Shown here one piece after another: positions 37,802 to 46,516 of a stretch of DNA of 64,000 nucleotides (within the stretch, counting starts at the first letter, position 1; every line of letters starts with the position of its first letter). Where the stretch lies: contig NZ_JAJFAX010000001.1 of assembly GCF_019710475.1 (NCBI RefSeq), forward strand, positions 248,001 through 312,000. Direction: 5' to 3'. Position numbers and translations under genes: made by a program. Below the pieces are notes generated by a model. That model saw only the letters and a program-made list of their open reading frames with translations. It was not told where the DNA came from and ran no database searches. Source of the DNA: Glycomyces sp. TRM65418. GTDB lineage: Bacteria > Actinomycetota > Actinomycetes > Mycobacteriales > Micromonosporaceae.

Positions 37802-38347
37802 TCACACCCGCTCCCATGCGGCCGCCAGGTCGGCGCGGGTGTCGGACAGGAGCTGCGGGAGGGTCTTGGTGCGGCCGATGATGGGCATGAAGTTGGCGTC
37901 GCCGCCCCAGCGGGGGACGATGTGCTGGTGGAGGTGGCCGGCGATGCCCGCCCCGGCGACCTGGCCCTGGTTCATGCCGATGTTGAACCCGTGCGCGCCC
38001 ATGACGGCGCGGAGGACGGTCATGGCGCGCTGGGTGAGCCGGCCCATCTCGGCCACCTCGTCGGCGTCGAGGTCGGTGTAGTCGGGCACGTGCCGGAAGG
38101 GCACGACCATGAGGTGGCCGTTGTTGTACGGGTACTTGTTCATGACCGTGTACATCGTCTGCCCGCGGGCGACGATGTTGCCGCCGACGTCGTCGAGCTT
38201 GGGGATCTCGCAGAACGGGCAGCCCTCGATGTCGGCGTCGTCGCCGGTGGGCTTGCCCTCGCCTTTGATGTAGGACATGCGGTGCGGCGTCCACAGCCGC
38301 TCGTACCCGTCGGTGACGCCGACGCCTTCGCCTTCGCGCTCTTCCAC
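37802..38347 (-). CDS. HIT-family nucleotide phosphorylase/hydrolase
   Basis: 181 residues, counterpart of Rv2613c (diadenosine tetraphosphate phosphorylase). The histidine triad is HLHQHIVP. CPFCEI near residue 43 and the N-terminal WTPHRMSYI mark this subfamily. GTG at 38347 follows TAGGAT (38354-38359) by six bases, so the mRNA is probably leaderless. It heads the pgsA-patA-pimA operon. Confidence 0.93.
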   Translation of the reverse strand: MEEREGEGVGVTDGYERLWTPHRMSYIKGEGKPTGDDADIEGCPFCEIPKLDDVGGNIVARGQTMYTVMNKYPYNNGHLMVVPFRHVPDYTDLDADEVAEMGRLTQRAMTVLRAVMGAHGFNIGMNQGQVAGAGIAGHLHQHIVPRWGGDANFMPIIGRTKTLPQLLSDTRADLAAAWERV

Positions 38348-38428
38348 GGAACGATCCTAGGCCACGGGGTGGTGAACCGGAAACCCGACGAAACTACCGT
38401 GACACCGGGTATCGGTTAAGCTCCGGGC

Positions 38429-39922
38429 GTGACGTTGCCCCAGTTGTACATCGTTCTGCTGATCGGCTGCGTCACCGTGCTCGCCTCCATCGCCGCGATC
38501 CGGGCCACGCACCGGCTCGGCCTCCCCGCCCTGCTGGTGTTCCTGGGGGCCGGCATCGTCCTCGGTGAGGACGGTCTGGGGATTCCCTTCGGCGATTTCG
38601 AACTCGCGCAGGTCGTCGGCACGTCCGCCTTGGCGCTCATCCTCATCGAGGGCGGCCTGACCACGCGGTGGCGCGCCATCAGGGGCCAGCTGGCGCCGGC
38701 GGGCATATTGGCGACGGCCGGCGTGGGCATCAGCGTCGCGGTCGTGGCCTCGGGCGCGCACTACCTGCTCGGATTCTCCTGGCAGACTTCGCTGATCCTC
38801 GGGGCGGTGGTCGCCTCGACCGACGCTGCGGCCGTGTTCTCGGAGCTGCGCGGAGCGGGACTGCCGAAGAGGCTGTCCGGGACGCTGGAGGCCGAGTCGG
38901 GGTTCAACGACGCCCCGGCGGTGATCCTGGTGCTGGCGTTCTCCTCGGCGGCCGGCGTCCCGAGCACCGCGAACCTGATCGGGACCCTCGCCTGGCAGCT
39001 GACCGCGGGCACGGCCATCGGGTTGGCGGTCGGATTCGGCGGGGCGTGGCTGCTGCGGCGCCTGGCGCTGCCGGTGTCCGGGCTCTATCCGCTGGCGGTC
39101 TTCAGCCTCGGGCTGGCGGGCTTCGCATTGGCCGGAGCGCTGAACGCCTCGGGCTTCATCGCCGCGTACCTGGCGGCGCTGATCCTGGGCAATTCGCGGC
39201 TGCCTCACCGCGCGGCCACGCAGTCGTTCGCGACCGGCCTGGGCTGGATGGCCCAGCTGGGCATGTTCGTCATGCTCGGCCTGCTGGCGAGTCCGGGGAA
39301 CCTGCTGGACTCGGTGATCCCGGCGCTCATCCTCGGCAGCGTGCTCACCCTGGTGGCGCGGCCGCTGTCGGTGCTGCTGTGCCTCACTCCGTTCCGGTTC
39401 TCGGTTCGGGAGCAGACGTTGATCGCATGGGCGGGACTGCGCGGGGCGGTGCCGATCGTCCTCGCCACCATTCCCCGGTCCGAGAGTCTGCCGGGCGGCC
39501 AGGCGCTGTGGGACATCGTGTTCATCCTCGTGGTGGTGTTCACCCTGCTGCAGGGCCCGACGCTGCCGTGGGTGGCGAAGCGCCTCGGGCTGTCGCAGCA
39601 GGGGCTGGTGCAGGAGGTCGACATCGAGACCGCACCGCTGGACGCGGTGGACGGCGAGGTCCTGACGATCACGGTCCCGAAGCAGTCCGGGCTGGCGGGC
39701 ATCCGGATCTTCGAGCTGCGCCTGCCCGAGGGGAGCGCCATCGCCGGGATCGTGCGGGGCGACCACCTCTTCGTCCCGGCGAACCACGACCGCCTGCGCT
39801 CGAACGACCAGCTCATCGTGCTGACGACGCCGAGGCTCCGCGAAGCGACGGAACAGCGTCTCACGGCCCTGGCCAGGGCCGGAAGGCTCGCCCGCTGGCT
39901 CGGCGAGACGGGCAAGGACTGA
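38429..39922 (+). CDS. Potassium/sodium-proton antiporter (CPA1, CvrA/NhaP2-like) with TrkA-C domain
   Basis: 497 residues. About 12-13 membrane helices cover 1-390, with the ion site region STDAAAVFSELRGAG and LEAESGFNDAPAVI, where the NDAP motif is characteristic. A regulatory TrkA-C (RCK_C) domain at about 405-480 contains EVLTITVPKQSGLAG and ends in LIVLTTPR. It moves K+ or Na+ against protons, for pH or ion balance. GTG at 38429 follows TAAGCT (38417-38422) by six bases: leaderless. It is inserted between thrS and the HIT operon. Confidence 0.9.
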   Translation: MTLPQLYIVLLIGCVTVLASIAAIRATHRLGLPALLVFLGAGIVLGEDGLGIPFGDFELAQVVGTSALALILIEGGLTTRWRAIRGQLAPAGILATAGVGISVAVVASGAHYLLGFSWQTSLILGAVVASTDAAAVFSELRGAGLPKRLSGTLEAESGFNDAPAVILVLAFSSAAGVPSTANLIGTLAWQLTAGTAIGLAVGFGGAWLLRRLALPVSGLYPLAVFSLGLAGFALAGALNASGFIAAYLAALILGNSRLPHRAATQSFATGLGWMAQLGMFVMLGLLASPGNLLDSVIPALILGSVLTLVARPLSVLLCLTPFRFSVREQTLIAWAGLRGAVPIVLATIPRSESLPGGQALWDIVFILVVVFTLLQGPTLPWVAKRLGLSQQGLVQEVDIETAPLDAVDGEVLTITVPKQSGLAGIRIFELRLPEGSAIAGIVRGDHLFVPANHDRLRSNDQLIVLTTPRLREATEQRLTALARAGRLARWLGETGKD

Positions 39923-39934
39923 GTGGGCGGAGGT

Positions 39935-39965
39935 GCCGGGGAACCGCCTTCAGCGGTTCCCCGGC
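39935..39965. terminator. Bidirectional terminator between antiporter gene and thrS
   Basis: Perfect 13-bp stem GCCGGGGAACCGC (39935-39947) / GCGGTTCCCCGGC (39953-39965), loop CTTCA, between convergent genes. Confidence 0.9.
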
Positions 39966-39982
39966 GCCTCCTGTGTTCAGCG

Positions 39983-41998
39983 CTACTCGGCTGCGGCCGA
40001 GGGGCCTTCGTTGACCCTCGATTCGACTACCTCGACCACGTGGGCGATGGCCTCATCCGCTGGGACGCCGTTGCGCTGGCTGCCGTCCCGGTAGCGGAAG
40101 GAGACGGTGCCCGCGTTCTGGTCGTCGTCGCCGGCGATGATCATGAACGGGATCTTCTGCAGCTGCGCGTTGCGGACCTTCTTCTGCATGCGGTCGTCCG
40201 AGTGGTCGACCTCGCTGCGGACGCCCGCCGCGCGGAGCCTCCCGAAGAAGTCCTCCAGGTAGTCGGCGTTCTCGTCGCGCACCGGGATGCCGACGGCCTG
40301 GACCGGGGCCAGCCACGCCGGGAACGCGCCCGCGTAGTGTTCGGTCAGGACGCCGAAGAAGCGCTCGATCGAGCCGAACAGCGCGCGGTGGATCATGACC
40401 GGCTGCTTGCGGGTGCCGTCGGCCGCGGAGTACTCCAGGCCGAAGCGCACCGGCTGGTTGAAGTCGAGCTGGATGGTCGACATCTGCCAGGTCCGGCCGA
40501 TGGCGTCCTTGGCCTGCACCGAGATCTTCGGGCCGTAGAAGGCCGCGCCGCCCGGGTCCGGGACCAGGTCGAGCCCGGACTCCTCGGCGACCTGCCGCAG
40601 GGTCGCGGTCGCCGACTCCCACAGGGCGTCGTCGCCGATGAACTTCGGCGAATCGTCCTTGGTGGACAGCTCCAGGTAGAAGTCGTTGAGCCCGTAGTCG
40701 CGCAGCAGCTGCAGCACGAACTCGAGCAGGCTCTTGATCTCGCCGGGCGCCTGCTCCTCGGTGCAGTAGATGTGCGCGTCGTCCTGGGTCATGCCGCGGA
40801 CGCGGGTGAGGCCGTGGACCACGCCGGACTTCTCGTACCGGTACACCGACCCGAACTCCGACAGGCGCAGCGGCAGCTCCCGGTAGGAGCGCCCGCGCGA
40901 GCGGAAGATCAGGTTGTGCATCGGGCAGTTCATGGCCTTGACGTAGTAGTCGGCGCCCTCGAACTCCATCGGCGGGAACATGGTGTCCGCGTAGTACGGC
41001 AGGTGCCCCGAGGTCTCGAAGAGCTTCCCCTTGGTGATGTGCGGGGTGTTGACCAGCTCGTACCCGGCCTGCTTCTGGCGCTCGCGCAGGTAGGACTCCA
41101 TCTCGTACCGGATGATCCCGCCCTTGGGGTGGAACACCGGCAGCCCGGAGCCGAGCTCGTCGGGGAACGAGAACAGGTCGAGCTGCTGCCCGAGCTTGCG
41201 GTGGTCGCGCTTCTCGGCCTCGGCCAGGCGCGCGAGGTAGTCCTTCTGGTCCTGGACGGTCGGCCAGGCGGTGCCGTAGATGCGCTGCAGCTGCGGGTTC
41301 TTCTCCGAGCCCATCCAGTACGCGGCGGCCGAGCGCATGAGCTTGACGGCGCCGATGAGCTTGGTGGACGGCAGGTGCGGGCCCCGGCACAGGTCGGACC
41401 AGACCTTCTCGCCGGTGCGGTCGCGGTTGTCGTACGCGGTCAGCTCGCCGCCGCCGACCTCCATGATCTCGTCGGCGTCGGTGCCCTCGCCCTTGGTCTC
41501 GATGAGCTCGAGCTTGTACGGCTCGTTCGCGAGCTCGGCGCGGGCCTCGTCGAGGGAGGCGAACTTCCGGCGGTGGAAGGTCTGCCCCTGCTTGATGATC
41601 TGGAGCATCCGCTTCTCGACGGCTTTGAGGTCGTCGGGGTTGAACGGCTCGGCGACGTCGAAGTCGTAGTAGAACCCGTCGGTGATCGGCGGGCCGATGC
41701 CGAGCTTGGCCTCGTGCAGTTCCTGCACCGCCTGCGCCATGACGTGCGCGGCGGAGTGGCGCATGACGTTGAGCCCGTCCGGGCTGTTCAGCGGCACGGG
41801 TTCGACCTTGGTGTCGGCCTCGGGGGCCCACGCGAGGTCGCGCAGCCGCCCGTCGGCGTCGCGGACCACGACGATCGCGTTGGGGCCGTTCACGGGGAGG
41901 CCGGCCTCGGCCACCGCTTCAGCGCACGTGGTGCCAGCAGTGACCCAGAGCGGTTCGGTGACGGCTGGGTTGCTGTGGTTCGGCGCTGCGGATGCCAC
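39983..41998 (-). CDS. thrS: Threonyl-tRNA synthetase
   Basis: 671 residues, full length. An N-terminal TGS domain is followed by the editing domain with [11 protein letters not shown] and [12 protein letters not shown]. The class II core has zinc ligands in AMNCPMHN, then [14 protein letters not shown] and [13 protein letters not shown]. The C-terminal anticodon-binding domain starts near 570. GTG at 41998 is preceded by GAGGAGAA. No T-box or other leader structure was recognised upstream. Confidence 0.97.
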   Translation of the reverse strand: MASAAPNHSNPAVTEPLWVTAGTTCAEAVAEAGLPVNGPNAIVVVRDADGRLRDLAWAPEADTKVEPVPLNSPDGLNVMRHSAAHVMAQAVQELHEAKLGIGPPITDGFYYDFDVAEPFNPDDLKAVEKRMLQIIKQGQTFHRRKFASLDEARAELANEPYKLELIETKGEGTDADEIMEVGGGELTAYDNRDRTGEKVWSDLCRGPHLPSTKLIGAVKLMRSAAAYWMGSEKNPQLQRIYGTAWPTVQDQKDYLARLAEAEKRDHRKLGQQLDLFSFPDELGSGLPVFHPKGGIIRYEMESYLRERQKQAGYELVNTPHITKGKLFETSGHLPYYADTMFPPMEFEGADYYVKAMNCPMHNLIFRSRGRSYRELPLRLSEFGSVYRYEKSGVVHGLTRVRGMTQDDAHIYCTEEQAPGEIKSLLEFVLQLLRDYGLNDFYLELSTKDDSPKFIGDDALWESATATLRQVAEESGLDLVPDPGGAAFYGPKISVQAKDAIGRTWQMSTIQLDFNQPVRFGLEYSAADGTRKQPVMIHRALFGSIERFFGVLTEHYAGAFPAWLAPVQAVGIPVRDENADYLEDFFGRLRAAGVRSEVDHSDDRMQKKVRNAQLQKIPFMIIAGDDDQNAGTVSFRYRDGSQRNGVPADEAIAHVVEVVESRVNEGPSAAAE

Positions 41999-42131
41999 GG
42001 TTCTCCTCGGAAGTCGTGAGCCGGTCGGTTCCGGCGGTGAATGTCCGGGTCAATGGTAGTCGCCCGGGCCCGATGCACTCCATCGCATTCCAGCGGGGGT
42101 GACCGCGTCGGAAATTTCCTCGGAGCAGGAC

Positions 42132-42163
42132 TTGACCTTGGACCCGGCTCCAAGGTTTACGGT
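42132..42163 (+). promoter_or_regulatory. MerR-type operator/promoter
   Basis: -35 TTGACC (42132-42137) and -10 TACGGT (42158-42163) are 20 bases apart, the over-long spacer characteristic of MerR-controlled promoters. Between them lies a perfect dyad ACCTTGG (42135-42141) / CCAAGGT (42150-42156). The transcription start should fall at the merR start codon. Confidence 0.8.
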
Positions 42164-42169
42164 CGTTCC

Positions 42170-42637
42170 ATGACCGCCGCAACCGCCGCCCTCACCGTCG
42201 GGAAGCTCGCCGAGCAGATCGGCGTGACCCCCGACGCCATCCGCTACTGGGAGCGCGAGGGCCTGTTCCCCGCTCCGGAGCGCAGCCCTTCCGGGTACCG
42301 CCGGTACGGGGCCGACGCGCTCGACCGGGCCCGGTTCATCCGGGCCTGCCAGCGCGCGGGGCTGCGCTTGTCCGACATCGCGGACCTGCTCTCGGTGCGG
42401 GACACGGGCACGTGCCCGTGCGAGCCGGCCGAGACGCATCTGGAGCGGCGGATCGCGGAGGTCACGGCCGAGATCGCGCGCCTGGAGGGACTGCGGTCCC
42501 AGTTGACGGCGATGCTCGGGGCGGTCGAGGCGGGGACGTGCGACCCGCCGCTGCCCGAGAACTGGTGCCCCCCGACGGACCCGCCCGTGGACCGCGGATC
42601 CGCTCGATCCGTGCCCGGAGGAGGTGAATGCGAATGA
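42170..42637 (+). CDS. MerR-family metal-responsive transcriptional regulator
   Basis: 155 residues. Winged helix-turn-helix at about 9-75 (LTVGKLAEQIGVTPDAIRY, then SGYRRYG), then a long dimerisation helix. Cys82 in TGTCPC aligns with the cysteine that marks divalent-metal sensors such as ZntR and MerR. The C-terminal metal loop is Cys124-x8-Cys133. Zn, Cd, Pb or Hg is therefore more likely than Cu(I), as an inference. ATG at 42170 begins directly at the predicted transcription start. The final GGGECE residues are coded by the Shine-Dalgarno of the next gene, whose ATG overlaps this stop codon. It probably controls its own promoter. Confidence 0.9.
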   Translation: MTAATAALTVGKLAEQIGVTPDAIRYWEREGLFPAPERSPSGYRRYGADALDRARFIRACQRAGLRLSDIADLLSVRDTGTCPCEPAETHLERRIAEVTAEIARLEGLRSQLTAMLGAVEAGTCDPPLPENWCPPTDPPVDRGSARSVPGGGECE

Positions 42638-42726
42638 ACGTGTCCGAGGAATGCTGCACCTGCTGCGACGACGCCGCCTGCGACTGCGGCGGCCAGGAAT
42701 GCTGCCACGGCTGCTGCGAGAAGTAG
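42634..42726 (+). CDS. Cysteine-rich 30-residue metallothionein-like peptide
   Basis: 30 residues with ten cysteines: Cys7, 8, 10, 11, 16, 18, 23, 24, 27, 28, arranged CC-x-CC, C-x-C, CC, CC, plus His25 and many Asp/Glu. This density is that of a metal-thiolate cluster protein. It does not match the SmtA/BmtA pattern or mycobacterial MymT as recalled, and it is too short for common ORF calling. A perfect AGGAGGTG lies at 42619-42626, seven bases from the ATG. The ATG overlaps the merR stop (ATGA), so translation is coupled. A 19-bp hairpin follows. It probably sequesters the metal sensed by the MerR protein. Confidence 0.8.
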   Translation: MNVSEECCTCCDDAACDCGGQECCHGCCEK

Positions 42727-42740
42727 CCCGTGCGGTATGA

Positions 42741-42780
42741 GCGCCCGCCGCCGTCCCCGTTCGGGGACGGCGGCGGGCGC
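42741..42780. terminator. Terminator of the merR-metallothionein operon
   Basis: Perfect inverted repeat: 42741-42759 (GCGCCCGCCGCCGTCCCCG) pairs with 42762-42780 with only TT between, giving an 18-bp stem and a four-base loop. It begins 15 bases after the peptide stop. Confidence 0.92.
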
Positions 42781-42843
42781 GTTTCGGCGATTCTGCGCAA
42801 ATCGGGCGCGCGGAGGCGCCCCCGACACAAGGGTGCCCGGCCG

Positions 42844-42915
42844 GTCCGACAGTCCGGGCGGGACGAAGGCAGGCGCGCGACCGAGCCGCAGACGAGCAAG
42901 ACTCGACTGTCGGAC
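42844..42915. repeat. Spaced inverted repeat in the merR / quinone oxidoreductase gap
   Basis: GTCCGACAGTC (42844-42854) is repeated inverted as GACTGTCGGAC (42905-42915) with a 50-base interval. The flanking CCGGCCG/CGGCCGG extend the symmetry imperfectly. The surrounding 200 bases hold no supportable gene. It may be a 3' structure of the leftward oxidoreductase mRNA. Confidence 0.6.
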
Positions 42916-42978
42916 GGTACGGCCGGGGACCGGGCGTCGGACTGGTCGCCGCCTCCGGCTCCGGGCGGGACGGTCGCG

Positions 42979-43944
42979 CTACTTGACGGTGAGGACGATC
43001 TTGCCGAAGTGGCCTCCGGCGTTCATGAGGCGGTGCGCCTCGGCGGCTTCCCCCAGCGGGAGGCGCGTGGTGACGACCGGTTCGATCTCGCCGGAGTCGA
43101 GGGCGGGCCAGATGCGCTCGAAGGACTCGGCGAGGATCTGGCGGCGCTGCTCGATCGGTCGGGCCCGGAGGGTGGTGCCGGTGATCGTGGCGCGCTTGGC
43201 GAGCAGGCCCCCGAGGTGGATCTGCGCGGCGTTGCCTTTCTGGAGGCCGATGATCGCGAGGCGCCCGTCCTGGGCGAGCGCCTTGAGGTTCGGCTCGAAG
43301 TAGGCCGCGCCGATGACGTCGAGGATCGCGTCCGCGCCTCCGGCTTCCATCGCCAGGGCGGCGAAGTCCTCGTTGCGGTAGTCGATCACCCGGTCGGCGC
43401 CGAGGGCCTGGAGCTTCTCGGCCCACTCGCCGCGGGCGGTCGTCCAGGTCTCCGCGGCGGCGAGCTTGCGGGCGAACTGGACCGCGAAGGTGCCGATGCC
43501 GCCGGCCCCGCCGTGGACGAGGACGCGGCGCTTGCCGGGGGCGTCCTCGCGGAGCAGGTAGCCGAGGTTGGAGTAGACGGTGGCGGCGGCCTCGGGCAGG
43601 CCGGCGGCGTCCACCAGGTCGACCTTCTCGGGCTTGGGGAGCACCAGACCGGCGTCGACGGTCACGTACTGGGCGTAGCCGCCGCCGGGGAGGAGCGCGC
43701 AGACCTCCGCGCCGAGGAAGGCCGCGTTGTCGTCGCTGCCGACGTTGACGATGGTGCCGGAGACTTCGAGGCCGGGCCAGGCGGGGGCGCCGGGCGGGCT
43801 CGGGTAGTGGCCGGCGACTTGGAGGAGGTCGGCGCGGTTGACGCCGGCGGCGGCGACCTCGATGAGGACTTCATCGGGGCCGGGCGCGGGCTCGGGCACC
43901 TGGGCGGCGGTGAGGCGGCCGTCGGCGACGGTCATGGCAAGCAT
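42979..43944 (-). CDS. Zinc-free quinone oxidoreductase (MDR superfamily, PIG3-like)
   Basis: 321 residues. Medium-chain dehydrogenase with the NADPH motif VHGGAGGIGTFAVQFAR near 142-158 and N-terminal GVNRADLLQVAGHYP, typical of the TP53I3/PIG3 group that reduces quinones with one or two electrons. No catalytic zinc ligands are seen. ATG at 43944 follows TACTAT (43951-43956) by six bases, so the mRNA looks leaderless; a second ATG three codons on is an alternative. Confidence 0.9.
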   Translation of the reverse strand: MLAMTVADGRLTAAQVPEPAPGPDEVLIEVAAAGVNRADLLQVAGHYPSPPGAPAWPGLEVSGTIVNVGSDDNAAFLGAEVCALLPGGGYAQYVTVDAGLVLPKPEKVDLVDAAGLPEAAATVYSNLGYLLREDAPGKRRVLVHGGAGGIGTFAVQFARKLAAAETWTTARGEWAEKLQALGADRVIDYRNEDFAALAMEAGGADAILDVIGAAYFEPNLKALAQDGRLAIIGLQKGNAAQIHLGGLLAKRATITGTTLRARPIEQRRQILAESFERIWPALDSGEIEPVVTTRLPLGEAAEAHRLMNAGGHFGKIVLTVK

Positions 43945-44044
43945 TCCCGCATAGTATGACTGCGCCCGAAGGACAAAGCGGCATACCCGTCAGTAAGTCA
44001 TGTCCGTCCCGGCGCGATTGCCAGTTCCCTTGCGCTGCAGCGCA

Positions 44045-45034
44045 TCACGGGTTCTCGCTCGAATGGCCGGGGAAGAGGTGAGCGTCGGGGTCGATCGCGA
44101 CCGCGGCGTTGTTCACGGCGGTGGCGGCCTCGCCGAAGCCGGTGGCGATGAGCTTGACCTTGCCCGGATACGAGGCGATGTCCCCGGCGGCGTAGACGCG
44201 CGGCAGATTGGTGGCCATGGTCGAGTCGACGGCGATGGTGCGGTGGTCGAGGCCCAGGCCCCACTCCCCCAGGGGGCCGAGGTCGGCGGTGAAGCCGAGC
44301 GCGGCCACGATGGCGTCGGCCGGGAGCGACTGCGGCCCTTGGTCTTTCACGTCGATGTCGATACCGCTGACGCAGACCGTGCCGTCGCGTTCGGCGCCGT
44401 GGACGGCGGTCACCTGGGCGTTGACGACGACGGGCACGCCGAGCGCCCGCACTCGGTCCACAGTGCCCTGGTGGGCGCGGAACTTCTCGCGGCGGTGCAC
44501 GATCACGACGCTGCGGGCGACGCCGTGGAGGGCGAGGGCCCAGTCGAAGGCGGAGTCGCCGCCGCCGACGATGACCACGTCCTGGCCCGCGTGGGCGGCG
44601 AGTTCGGGGACGAAGTAGACGATGCCCGTGCCGTGGAAGTCCGCGGCGGCGGGCAGGGGGCGGGGAGCGAAGCTGCCGAGGCCGCCGGTGATGAGCACGG
44701 CCTCGGTCGCGAGGCGCTGGCCGTCCGCGAGTTCGAGGACGGGCCTGCCGTCGACGTGCTCGAGCTTCGTGGCCTGGCGGCCGAGGAGGTAGAGGGGGGT
44801 GAAGGGGGCGGCCTGGCGCACGAGGTTCTCGACGAGGTCGCGGCCCTTGATCTCGGGGAAGCCGCCGACGTCGAAGATCTGCTTCTCGGGGTACATGGCC
44901 GTGATCTGGCCGCCCGCTTCCGGGAGCGCGTCGAGGACCGCGGTCTTCAGGCCGCGGAAGCCCGCGTAGTAGGCGGCGAAGAGGCCGGTGGGACCCGCGC
45001 CGACGATCGCGAGGTCGACGGTGAGGACGGACAT
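44045..45034 (-). CDS. Ferredoxin/flavodoxin-NADP+ reductase, thioredoxin-reductase-like type
   Basis: 329 residues. FAD motif GAGPTGLFAAYYAG at the N-terminus, NADPH motif VIVGGGDSAFDWAL at about 155, and C-terminal YAAGDIASYPGKVKLIATGFGEA. The CxxC redox pair of thioredoxin reductase is absent, which identifies the YumC-type FNR. It reduces ferredoxin-like proteins with NADPH or the reverse. A -10-like TAGGAT lies at 45088-45093. No ferredoxin gene is adjacent. Confidence 0.9.
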   Translation of the reverse strand: MSVLTVDLAIVGAGPTGLFAAYYAGFRGLKTAVLDALPEAGGQITAMYPEKQIFDVGGFPEIKGRDLVENLVRQAAPFTPLYLLGRQATKLEHVDGRPVLELADGQRLATEAVLITGGLGSFAPRPLPAAADFHGTGIVYFVPELAAHAGQDVVIVGGGDSAFDWALALHGVARSVVIVHRREKFRAHQGTVDRVRALGVPVVVNAQVTAVHGAERDGTVCVSGIDIDVKDQGPQSLPADAIVAALGFTADLGPLGEWGLGLDHRTIAVDSTMATNLPRVYAAGDIASYPGKVKLIATGFGEAATAVNNAAVAIDPDAHLFPGHSSENP

Positions 45035-45111
45035 GGGCGATCACCGGCTTTCGTAGGCGGCACACCGTTGTCAGGACGGCTCAGGACATCCTAGCGATCG
45101 AGCGGCCCCGG

Positions 45112-45158
45112 CGGGGACTTCGCGGCCGGTCTTCCGGCGCCGGCCGCGAGGTCCCCGG
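45112..45158. terminator. Terminator of the phoX-like gene
   Basis: CGGGGACTTCGCGGCCGG (45112-45129) pairs with CCGGCCGCGAGGTCCCCG (45140 onward) with one mismatch. It lies just beyond the stop of the leftward PhoX-like gene. Confidence 0.75.
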
Positions 45159-45161
45159 CGG

Positions 45162-46310
45162 TCACGCGCCGCGGAAGGGACCGGTGACCTCGAAGGTCAT
45201 CCCGGCCCAGCTGGAGCCGGACGTGCCGCGCTGGGAGGAGAAGTAGAGGCGGTCCCCGGCGGGGCTCAGCGCCGGGCCGGTGATCTCGGAGGCGCCGTGC
45301 CCGACCAGCCGCAGGAACGGGGCCACGACGTCCTCGGGGGTGATCACGCAGATCTCCATGTTGCCGCCGTCCTCGGCGACGAACAGGTCTCCGCTGGCGG
45401 GGCTGCCGGTGATGTTGTCGACGCCCGACAGCGGCGGGTTCGACGTCAGGTTGTCGTCGTAGGCGAGGACGAGGGTGTTCGCGGCGGTGTCGTAGGCCCA
45501 GACCCGGTTGTCGCCCTTGGTGGTGAAGAAGCAGACGCCGTCGGCGTAGTAGCAGCCCTCGCCGCCGTTGAAGCGCTTGGTGTTCGCGACCTGGTGGCGG
45601 GTGGCCGTCGGCGAGCCGTCCGGGTCGGGCACGGTCTTCCAGGCGAGGGTCCCGCCGGACTCGGTGAGGACCTCGAGGCGGCCCGAGCCCAGGTTGCCCC
45701 ACGTGGTGGGCACGAAGCGGTAGAAGGCCCCGTCGGAGACGTCCTCGGTGAGGTAGACGACTCTCCGGTCGGGGTCGCAGGCGGCGGCCTCGTGCTTGAA
45801 GCGGCCCATCGCGGGCCGCTGCACGGCCGCGCGCTCGCCGAAGGGGTCGGTCTCGTAGACGTAGCCGCGGTCGACCTCCTCGCAGGAGAGCCAGGTGTGC
45901 CACGGCGTGGCGCCGCCCGCGCAGTTGGTGCGGGTGCCGTTGAGGATCCGGTAGGCGTCGACGATGGTGCCGGAGGCGTCGAATCGGAGCGCGCCGGCCC
46001 CGCCGCCGGTGGAGAGCTCGGCGTTGGAGACGTAGATCCAGCCGTTCCCGTCGGCGAAGCAGGCGCCGCCGTCGGGGGCGCCGTGCCACGTGTAGGAGGT
46101 GCCGGGGACGGTGCGGGAGGAGCGGGCCACCACGCGGGAGGTGAAGCCCTGGGGGAGCATGACGCCGTTGGCGTCGGCGGAGCGGAGGGAACCGTAGGGG
46201 CTCGGGCCGGTCTGGGCCGGGGCCGCGAACGAGGGGCGGGTCATGGTGAAGCCGAAGGCGACCGATCCGGTGCCGACGGCGGCGGCTCGCAGGACGTGGC
46301 GTCGTTGCAT
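45162..46310 (-). CDS. PhoX-family (DUF839) phosphatase-like protein with Tat signal
   Basis: 382 residues. The twin-arginine signal MQRRHVLRAAAVG...SFAAPA predicts Tat export. The body is a beta-propeller of the PhoX type, with TYTWHGAPDGGACF-like and NGTRTNCAGGATPWHTWLSCEE segments; the latter is the family's hallmark (of which NCAGGATPWHTWLSCEE is the core). FKHEAAACDP and DVSDGAFYRFVP follow. Such enzymes are Ca/Fe-dependent alkaline phosphatases, though many members are untested. ATG at 46310 has AAAGGA upstream; the 28 codons before it would destroy the Tat signal. Confidence 0.88.
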   Translation of the reverse strand: MQRRHVLRAAAVGTGSVAFGFTMTRPSFAAPAQTGPSPYGSLRSADANGVMLPQGFTSRVVARSSRTVPGTSYTWHGAPDGGACFADGNGWIYVSNAELSTGGGAGALRFDASGTIVDAYRILNGTRTNCAGGATPWHTWLSCEEVDRGYVYETDPFGERAAVQRPAMGRFKHEAAACDPDRRVVYLTEDVSDGAFYRFVPTTWGNLGSGRLEVLTESGGTLAWKTVPDPDGSPTATRHQVANTKRFNGGEGCYYADGVCFFTTKGDNRVWAYDTAANTLVLAYDDNLTSNPPLSGVDNITGSPASGDLFVAEDGGNMEICVITPEDVVAPFLRLVGHGASEITGPALSPAGDRLYFSSQRGTSGSSWAGMTFEVTGPFRGA

Positions 46311-46516
46311 GGGGGGAGTTCCTTTGCGGACGAACTGGTGCAAGCTATCGCTGCTGCCCAATACGGTAGGGAATCCGGCGGGGCGCTGAGCCAATGCGAC
46401 GCGTCGGGTCGGTGATGAATCGGCGGACGGGAGGTGAACGTCCCTCTCTCGATCCCGCCGGCGCGGCCGCGGGGTCCGATTAGACTCGAACGCGCACCTC
46501 CACAGGAAGGCGGACC

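Noticed and set aside
41999-42131. T-box or other riboswitch upstream of thrS
   Set aside because: The leader is short and shows no T-box core sequence or antiterminator stem; only the ribosome site GAGGAGAA is clear.
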